Below are positions 55,916 to 64,000 of a stretch of DNA of 64,000 nucleotides, piece after piece (the stretch's first letter is position 1; the number at the start of each line of letters is the position of its first letter). Location of the stretch: assembly GCA_963971535.1 (NCBI GenBank), contig OZ020598.1, forward strand, positions 90,564,520 to 90,628,519. Direction: 5' to 3'. The stretch comes from Notolepis coatsorum (taxonomy: Eukaryota > Chordata > Actinopteri > Aulopiformes > Paralepididae). The notes under the pieces are model-generated. The model was not told the DNA's origin, ran no database searches, and saw nothing but the letters and a program-made list of their open reading frames with translations. The position numbers and the translations under genes are program-made.

Positions 55916-56250
55916 TGTCTGTCTGTCTATCTCTCTGTGTCTATCTCCATCTTAACTCTACCTGTCTGTTCCTGTGCTGAGCGGCTGGTGGAGGGATTTG
56001 CTGATATGAATGAAGCAAGAGTTTAATTCACATTTAACGACTCATGCTAAAATGTCACACAGTCTCTGGCGCCATAATGGCACTGCCGTCTCGTATACGA
56101 TACATCATACCATTGAATGACTCATGATAATAATGTTATGTCAGCATCAGTCATATCTGGAGATGACTAATACAAAACCCGATACCAAGAACCCGTGCAA
56201 TGTGTGGCAAACCTCAATCACAGATCCCCGGCTAATGGCCCAGTAAAAGT
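55916..56250. other. Unique sequence
   Basis: Balanced, single-copy; contains GAATGACTCATGATAATAAT (56113-56132) and a related GACTCATGCTAAAATG (56039-56054). A weak non-coding candidate. Confidence 0.25.
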
Positions 56251-56735
56251 AATGGATTGGATTGGTACTCTATATTGTCCTCAGATAGTCTTATGTCTAT
56301 ACTATACTGCTCAGATTGGATTGTTACTCTGTATTGTCCTCAGATAGTCTTAGGTCTATACTATACTGCTCAGATTGGATTGGTATTTATTCAGTATTGT
56401 CCTCAGATAGTCTTATGTCTATACTATACTGCTCAGATTGGATTGGTATTTATTCAGTATTGTCCTCAGATAGTCTTATGTCTATACTATACTGCTCAGA
56501 TTGGATTGTTACTCTGTATTGTCCTCAGATAGTCTTAGGTCTATACTATACTGCTCAGATTGGATTGGTATTATTCAGTATTGTCCTCAGATAGTCTTAT
56601 GTCTATACTATAACTGCTCAGATTGGATTGTTACGCAGTATTGTCATCAGATAGTCTAAGTCTATTACTGCTCAGTAGAACTAATGGATTGGATTCTTAC
56701 TCTGTATTGTCCTCAGATAGTCTAAGTCTATAAAT
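56250..56735. repeat. About 60-bp minisatellite, 8 units
   Basis: Units of GATTGGATTGGTACTCTATA, then TTGTCCTCAGATAGTCTTAT and GTCTATACTATACTGCTCA. Alternating TACTCTGTA and TATTTATTCAGTA variants suggest duplication of unit pairs. Confidence 0.93.
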
Positions 56736-56752
56736 GGGAAATTGCTGCATTT

Positions 56753-56945
56753 ATAGAACAGCTTTTATCCAAAGCACTTTACAATTTGTTCCTCACATTT
56801 ACCCATTCACTCACACATTCACACCCCGACGGCGACCATGCAAGGTAATTAGGGTTAAGTGTCTTGCTCAAGGGCACTTCGACACGCTTTCCGGGAGAAG
56901 CGGGAATCGAGCCGGGAACCTCCGGATTACCAGACAGTTTTACAT
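56753..56945 (-). mobile_element. tRNA-derived SINE (relative of 2486-2716)
   Basis: On the plus strand the tail comes first (GCTTTTATCCAAAGCACTTT), then TGTCTTGCTCAAGGGCACTT, then the inverted B-box region GGGAATCGAGCCGGGAACC. The A-box end is near 56945. Confidence 0.78.
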
Positions 56946-57475
56946 AGCTGATACCAATCGGGCCGATCAATTAAAATATGCTGTGATCGACTCCGATTCC
57001 GATCTGTCATAGTATTTATAGTATATAATCTATATACTATAGATTTTAGGTGAAATCTGACCGTCCCAACATCCTGTCCGTTACCTTCAGACAACACGCT
57101 CACCGCCCTCATCTCTCTTTTGTCCTTAACCTTCGAATGATTTGACAAATCAACAATTATTGAAATTTGGATGCAGAATTGCAGCAGCTGGAATTGTGAT
57201 TAGTACTGTACATGTTCAAATGATTACATGTTCAATTATTTCTCCCACCCCTGCTTTCCAACTCTGTCAAATAGCTTTCATGGCAAACAGCTCTAACAAG
57301 CCGTGTGTCTTTAAAACACAATCGATGGTATCCATGGTCTCCCGCTGTTTGGATCTGGCGTCACCTCGGCTCACCTCTTGAACTCGGGCCTGCGCTGTGC
57401 ATGTGGGTCTCCCTGTCTGATGCAAGGAGCCACGGTTACCCCGGCGATGACTCCATGCACCTGTTGCCGTGTGTC
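56946..57475. other. Unclassified sequence up to the gap
   Basis: GGGCCGATCAATTAAAATATG-type text at 56960-57010 may be a DNA-transposon fragment. 57260-57475 is complex single-copy DNA without a good ORF. Confidence 0.3.
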
Positions 57476-57675
57476 NNNNNNNNNNNNNNNNNNNNNNNNN
57501 NNNNNNNNNNNNNNNNNNNNNNNNNNNNNNNNNNNNNNNNNNNNNNNNNNNNNNNNNNNNNNNNNNNNNNNNNNNNNNNNNNNNNNNNNNNNNNNNNNNN
57601 NNNNNNNNNNNNNNNNNNNNNNNNNNNNNNNNNNNNNNNNNNNNNNNNNNNNNNNNNNNNNNNNNNNNNNNNNNN
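57476..57675. other. Assembly gap (200 N)
   Basis: Exactly 200 N, followed within 20 bp by a (CT)n tract, so the gap is probably a simple-repeat collapse and its size is nominal. Confidence 0.99.
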
Positions 57676-57694
57676 GACCAGCCATGGCATAATG

Positions 57695-58230
<536 letters not shown>

Positions 58231-58420
58231 GCGTCCAGCCGCAAGACAAATGCGTCGTTGACCGATATATATATATATATAAGCTAATTCCAGGCCTCTC
58301 TGTGGGTCGCCCCCGGGGGCGCCTCTCCAGCTAGTATACAATACAATAGAAGGCTATAGAAGGCTAAAGGTGCTCGGGTCGATAGAATAATGTCATATAG
58401 TGTAGCCTCCTTTGTACTGT
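58231..58420. other. Short unclassified spacer
   Basis: A TATATA run at 58264-58281. Nothing else recognised. Confidence 0.3.
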
Positions 58421-58535
<115 letters not shown>

Positions 58536-58679
58536 TGTGTTAAAGAGGGCTTTAAAAGGGAAAGGTTTTGCTTATCCCCAGAGGGGATTGCACTATACAC
58601 TACTACAGTAAGTCGGCTAAGGGAGGCTATAAAGGTGACTATGGTAGATGAAACATGTCTCAACTGCCTCTGTACAGTT

Positions 58680-58717
<38 letters not shown>

Positions 58718-58848
58718 TGCACGCGTGTGTGTGTTTGGAGAAGGCTGAAAAGGTTGTTAAAGTCGACCTGAAAGATGCCTTATAGACTTCATGGTACTGT
58801 TAGCATGGGTGTGAATGTACATGTACTGTTACTTTGTTTGTTTGTGCA

Positions 58849-59025
<177 letters not shown>

Positions 59026-59079
59026 TTTGTTGGATATCTTACAAATTGGTGAGTGGACAACTAAGTGTTACCCCACCCC

Positions 59080-59150
59080 TAATCGTAACTATAACCTTAA
59101 CCTAATCCTAACCCAAACCATAATCTTAACCTTAACCTTAACCTTAACCT
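59080..59150. repeat. (CCTTAA)n hexamer tract, left half
   Basis: ACCTTAACCTTAACCTTAAC and related CCTAATCCTAACCC. The tract resumes at 59625-59656 after a SINE insertion. It resembles but is not the vertebrate telomere hexamer. Confidence 0.8.
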
Positions 59151-59623
59151 TTTTTTTATCCACTTTTTCTCCCCATTTTCTATTTTTTCTCCCATCCCAA
59201 TTTCGTATATCCAATTCTTCCCTCCCCTGTCTTGAACGTTGCTAGACTATGCCTCCCACTGGTCGGCTGTAGTGAGGACAGAAGCCTTGCATCACGTGTC
59301 CCCTCCGGTACACGAGGAGGCAGCCTGTCGCATCTTTTCACCGCAGCAGCTCGATCTCTCAGTGGCGAGAAGTAACGTGTGGAAGGCTCACGCTGCCCCC
59401 GCTACTTCCTGCTTCCGCCGCACCGGCGTCACCCAACCGACCTGTAGGAGTCGCTGTCCACAACGTCCGATCCCCACCCACCGGCTTTCCCACCCTCTAA
59501 CACTTGCCAATTGTGTTAGTATGACGACCGGCCAGCCGGTAGCAACGCAGAGAGCTGGGCTCGATACCAGCATCTCCTGCGTTAGTGGCGAGCGCCTTGC
59601 CCACTGCGCCACTCAGCCGCCGC
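59150..59623 (-). mobile_element. tRNA-headed SINE (copy 3) inside the hexamer tract
   Basis: T-rich left end, CCCATCCCAATTTCG, body GCTACTTCCTGC and CTGTAGGAGTCGCTGTCCAC. The head's complement reads GGCGGCTGAGTGGCGCAGTG (A box) and GGTATCGAGCCC (B box). CTAACCTTAACC-type sequence lies on both sides. Confidence 0.78.
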
Positions 59624-59934
59624 TAACCTTAACCTTAATCTTAACCTTAACCTTAAAGCTACAATAGGCAACTTCAGAGAAATTAGCAAGAGTGAGTTGA
59701 CCTGCCCAGCAGAGAGAGAGCAAGCTTTACATCACTTTTCAAGCCCATGCAGCAAAACACAGGTTTTCCACAGACTCTCAGAGGCACCAGCAGCTTGACT
59801 TAAGCTGAATAATTAACTAGAACATATTTCCCTGCCTCTGATCATCAGCAGGTGCTGCTGGAACACCACCAAAAACATCTGGAAACGTAGACCAAATGGT
59901 AAATGGCAGCTTTTATCCAAAGCGCTTTTTTTTG
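59624..59934. other. Hexamer tract end, unclassified DNA and a SINE tail fragment
   Basis: CTTAACC units to 59656. Then 240 bp without a recognised feature. Then GGCAGCTTTTATCCAAAGCG (59907-59926), the tail end of the 2486-type SINE in antisense, at which the L1-like element begins. Confidence 0.45.
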
Positions 59935-60186
59935 TATTTTATTTTTTTATTATTTTTTAAACAAACACATAAACAAACATGACAACACACGATAAGATAT
60001 ACAAGCATTAGTTGACAGTGCACATCCAATGAAATCACCATTTAGTTAATTGTCTTATACAGGATATACCCTTAATACCTGTTATCTAAAAACCTACACA
60101 CATATGCTCTAGCTCGTACCCCCCCCTCCCGGACCCCCCATTGGATAATCCATCCATTATCCCTCGCTCCTAACCAGACACTACCA

Positions 60187-60630
60187 TTATATGCTAGCTT
60201 TTATTTTCTCCACCACTTCTAACCACAATGTCATTTTGGATTCATTGAGACCCAAAATTCTTGCTGTAGATATTTCTTGATAGATCACATCGAGATATGT
60301 AATAATCCAGACCTTTCGGCAAATTTTTTCCGGTTGGAACCATCGTGATGCTATCAGCTTTTTAGCCACTGTGATACCAGATAAAACCAATCTCTTTAGC
60401 TGTGGATGTACTGCACACTCAAAAACATCATTCAGCAGTAATACAGAGGGGTGTACAGGTATATTCCAAGTTAAGAGATTTGATAATTGCTGGGTCACCT
60501 CTTTCCAGAATATATTAACTGGTGGGCAGTCCCAGTACATGTGCATAAATGTCCCCTCGTCCCCATTTGTACATAAGGAGCATTTGGAGTCTTGCATAAG
60601 ACCCATTTTTTTCAGTCTTATAGGAGTCAA
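60187..60630 (-). pseudogene. L1-like ORF2, C-terminal Cys-His region
   Basis: 147 codons. CSLCTNGDEGTFMHMYWDC gives a C-x2-C-x9-H-x4-C arrangement that is conserved near the C-terminus of L1-type ORF2 proteins. It ends in VVEKIKASI. It is in the third frame relative to the first part. Confidence 0.82.
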
Positions 60631-60764
60631 GTATGTCCTGTGAATATAGTTAAGATTGATTTGTTGATGGTCCGGGTTCCTTGATGTGAGTCGAACATTT
60701 GCCCAGGCTTCTTGCCAATCAAAATCACTTTCCAGGTCTGGTATATCCCTCCTCCAGACGGAGT

Positions 60765-61355
60765 CTAGGTGGAGGGTTTCATACGAAGACGTAATTGATG
60801 ATAAAAATCTGAAACAAAATCTCTCGATGTCTCTCTTTCATAGAAGAATTTGTGGTATCTGTGGTGTTCAATTGGTATCTTTAATGGAACACATTGAGAC
60901 TTCAAACATAACAATAACTGTATGTAAAAAAGATGTGTGGACTTGGTGAGATAATTTTTTTTGCGTATTTCTTCATAACTACAAAAACCCTGTTTGTTAA
61001 AAACATCCCCTAATGAGTGTATGCCTTGCTTTTCCCATATAGGGAATCTTATAGGTCGTTTTTCAATCAAGAGTGCATTGTTATTGAATAAGGGAGTATG
61101 ATTATGCCATTTATGTGGGTTAGGATATTTTTTTTGTGTTTCACGCCATATCCGGATCGCATGAGTAATTATGGGGCCAAATTTCCGTTCGCAATGCTTA
61201 ATTGATAGTTTAGTGTATGCTATGTCCTTCAGTCTATGTGGGGCTACTATATTTTCTTCAAATTTTCTCCAGGATACTAATGCTTGGGGATCAAACCATG
61301 TTGTCAATGGTCTTAAAGTGTACGCCTTAAAATTGTGGAAAAAATGCCATACCAC
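60765..61355 (-). pseudogene. L1-like ORF2, middle C-terminal part (shifted frame)
   Basis: 196 codons following a frameshift at about 61360. It contains TWFDPQALVSWRKFEENI and RIWRETQKKYPNPHKW, the thumb-and-linker region typical of L1-like ORF2. A further frame change follows near 60765, so at least two indels separate the three parts. Confidence 0.8.
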
Positions 61356-61363
61356 CGTCTGCT

Positions 61364-63880
61364 TTATTTCTCTGTGCGGTGGATCTTTTTATACGTGGTG
61401 GGAGGGGGTAACGGTAGCATTGAGCTGAAGAAGTTGATTCTAGGTAGTACGTCCATCTTAACTATTGATATCCGTGCCTGTACTGAGTTTTTAAGTTTTG
61501 CCCACCTATCAAGGTTGTCTTTGATTTTGTTTTGGATTTTTGTGTAATTGTGCTTCACCGTTTGTCTTATGGTGGGGAATATTTCCACTCCCAAACATCT
61601 AAAGTGTTTTACCATAGGTATCTCTTTTGGGAGGGTTATATCTTTTTTTGCAGGGGCGTTAAGTGGAAGGAAAGCCGACTTCGGCCAATTTATCTTAAAT
61701 CCCGATAAATCTCCAAAGTTCTCAATCAACTTGAGCAGATGAGGCAATGTGGTGTTGGGGTTTTGCATGAACAGTATTACGTCGTCCGCATATAAACAAA
61801 TTTTATGTTGTGTGCCCTTGATTACGATTGGTTCTATGGATTGGGATTGTCTTATATATTGTGCTAAAGGCTCTAATGATAGATCGAATAGTCCGGGACT
61901 AAGAGGGCAACCCTGTCTAGCTGAGCGTGATACCGGAAAGATTCCGGAGGTGATTATACCTGTTGTAATCATGGCCGATGGGTCTTTGTATACTACTTTA
62001 ATCATATCAATGAAACCTTTACTTAACCCCATCCTCTCTAATACTGCCCATAGATACGACCATTCCAGCCTGTCAAAAGCTTTCATTGCATCCAGGGACA
62101 GCATCGCCTTAGGTATGGTGTCGTCCTTGTCGGCATCTAGTACGTGCAGTAATCGTCTTATGTTATCAGTGATCAAGCGGCCTCTTATGAAGCCAGTTTG
62201 GTCCGGATGAACTAAAGACGTCATATGCTTTTGTAATCTGATGGCTAATACCTTAGAGTACAGTTTGATATCGGTTCCGAGGAGGCTTAATGGTCTGTAA
62301 CTACTGCACTCAGTGGGGTCTTTGTCTTTTTTAAGGAGGACTGTTATGAGTGCAATATTGTCGTTCTTATGGAAGTTCCCCTCCTTGACTGAGTATAAAA
62401 TCATATTTAGTAATAGGGGTCCAATTATGTCCCAACAAGAGAGGTACATTTCTGGTGGGATACCGTCTCTTCCAGGAGCCTTACCACTCTGCATTTCGGA
62501 TATGGCCTTCTTGAGTTCCTCTAGTGTGATCGGTGTTTCTAACTGTTTAGCGTCATCCTCTGAAAGTTTAGGGAGATTAATTTGATTAAGATATGTGTCC
62601 ATTTTGTTTTGATCGAAGGTCGTTTCTGATTTATATAAGTTGGAGTAGAATTCTTTGAATGTCGCGTTTATTTTTTCAGGGTCTGTAACAAGTACTTGTT
62701 GTGCTCTAATGGTAGTTATATCTGCACATTTTGCATTAATTCTTAATCGCATGGCTAATAGGTGACTTGGTTTAGAACCTTGAGAGTACTGCTGTTGTCT
62801 TGTGCTACGTATTTGTATTTCCGATTGTTGTCTGTATATGGCATTGATCTCTTTTTTTAGTACATTAACTTGATTTTCCAGTCGAATTGAGTAGTTGTAT
62901 TGTAAAGAATTAAATAACGTTGAGTAAAGCGTTTCCAGTTCAGCCAGTTTTGAGCATCGATTCTTGCGCATTTTGGAGGAAAAGCTATCAGTGAAATCCT
63001 TGATCGTTCCCTTTACCGACATCCATATTATTCTGGGGTCCTGCACCGAGTTTGCATTCTCCCGTAGGAATACTGTAAGAGCTTCTTTGAGTTGTGTAAT
63101 GAATTCCTTGTTATTAAGCAGCATCGAGTTAAATCGCCATCTTGGGGCTCGGGAAGATAGTATACCAAATGTTCCTTTTAGGAGTAAATAACAGTGATCT
63201 GATAATGCATTGGGTATCATTTCCACTTCATAGTTATCAAATAGTCTCGGGGATGCAAAGACATAATCTATTCTGGATAATGTGTTATGTCTCGCAGATC
63301 GACAAGAGTACTTTCGGGTCGTGGGGTTAAGTGATCGCCATAAGTCATTTACACCTGTAATCTTCGACCAATCCTTTAATGCATTAGATGAATTCTTTTG
63401 TTCGCTGGAAAAGGTGAGGTTAGATTTGTCCATCCTTGGATTCCAAATGGCATTAAAATCCGCACCTATTATAAATGAGTAATCGGGAAGGTCTAACATT
63501 GCTTTGGTTAGTGTAGTGAAGAAACCCACTTCGTACACATTTGGGGCGTATACCGCTACCAACGCTATTTTCCTGTTCTTGTGTACAATCTTAGCTATAG
63601 TTATCCGACCATCTACATCAGACCATACTCCCTTTAATTCAATATTCAACTTCCATCTAACGACTATGGCAACACCCCGAGTTCTCGTTCCAAAGGAAGA
63701 GTGACTAATGTTATGATATGTGTTGTCCGCTAACGTATCTATGTCTTTCTCTAGAATGTGCGTTTCGCTTAGCAGAGCCACGTCAACCTGTTCTTTTTTC
63801 ATCAGTGTGAGCACGCTTTTGCGTTTGTGTTGATTATTTATTCCCCCAGTGTTCCAGATCATTATATTCAAACTAGCCAT
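61364..63880 (-). pseudogene. L1-like ORF2: endonuclease and RT
   Basis: 838 codons starting MASLNIMIWNTGG. The APE endonuclease has N10, E39 (LLSETH), D141 and N143 (GADFNAIW), D205 (SRIDYVF) and SDH at 227-229. RT has APGRDGIPPEMY near 468-479, the first Asp in LSLDAMKAFDRLEW (D597), SARQGCPLSPGLF near 653-665 and YADD at 697-700. All catalytic residues are therefore present. The frame is lost near residue 830 (about 61360), where the reading moves to another frame. The lineage is L1/Tx1 rather than Jockey/CR1, judged from YADD context and the 3'-end Cys-His motif in the downstream fragment. Confidence 0.87.
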
Positions 63881-64000
63881 AATCTATACATGTTGTTGTG
63901 TCGTTGTTGGTAATGCTTCTGGAGTGCGAGGCTACAATAGATATACATCCAACTATTGAGGTCCTGTTGAGAGCCGAGCTTAAAAACATACATATATATA

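Larger units (their letters stand above)
59935..64000 (-). mobile_element. L1/Tx1-like LINE, cut by the window edge
   Basis: The minus-strand element ends in an A-rich tail (plus-strand T-rich 59928-59960). A 3' UTR of about 220 bp, ORF2 (60187-63880) and the start of sequence upstream are present. ORF1 would lie beyond 64000. Confidence 0.85.

Noticed and set aside
59080-59656. Interstitial telomere
   Set aside because: The main unit is CCTTAA with scattered CCTAACCC; it is not the canonical hexamer and the tract is too short to claim a telomeric origin.

Overview
The window looks like intergenic or intronic DNA from a teleost fish. The reasons are the mixture of tRNA-headed SINEs, several non-LTR retrotransposon lineages, a BEL/Pao element, a Ty3/gypsy-type element, a large number of hAT-like DNA transposons with 8-bp target-site duplications (TSDs), and very long (CA)n, (CT)n and (TA)n tracts. 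I found no host protein-coding gene, rRNA, tRNA gene or CRISPR. Every protein-like ORF that I can recognise belongs to a transposable element. There is one 200-N assembly gap (57476-57675). Clade assignments rest on motifs read by eye, not on a database search.

Layout. 1-2.7 kb: GC-rich minisatellites interrupted by a hAT copy, then an LTR-like terminus and a tRNA-SINE. 2.97-6.5 kb: an intact non-LTR retrotransposon (LINE A, minus strand, 1008-aa endonuclease/RT protein). 9.5-10.2 kb: a SINE whose own body has expanded into a 42-bp minisatellite. 10.65-12.86 kb: a 5'-truncated LINE A inside a short LINE B tail. 14.2-17.7 kb: a three-level nest (inverted-repeat element, containing an RT-deleted gypsy-like LTR element with TSD CATTT, containing a 275-bp foldback element). 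20-30 kb: hAT-like and TTAA-type MITEs, 42-bp and 38-bp minisatellites, a 30-bp dispersed repeat and a BED-finger hAT element. 30.1-40.2 kb: LINE B joined to an 8.0-kb BEL/Pao element with near-identical 1.43-kb LTRs but no integrase core. 40.8-46.9 kb: a 35-bp minisatellite that has trapped two hAT elements and a 992-bp near-perfect foldback element. 47-59.6 kb: MITEs, microsatellites, a 30-bp repeat palindrome, SINEs and islands of unique sequence. 59.9-64 kb: an L1/Tx1-like LINE (minus strand) with frameshifts, running off the right edge.

The elements do not work together as a pathway. What the sequence offers is a readable order of insertions, because many have exact TSDs and several have empty-site copies in the same window. 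The most unusual observation is a LINE B tail copy inside a hAT element (42777-42850) that differs from its neighbouring copy by about sixteen A-to-G changes and no other substitution in the aligned core, the signature expected of ADAR-type A-to-I editing fixed in DNA.
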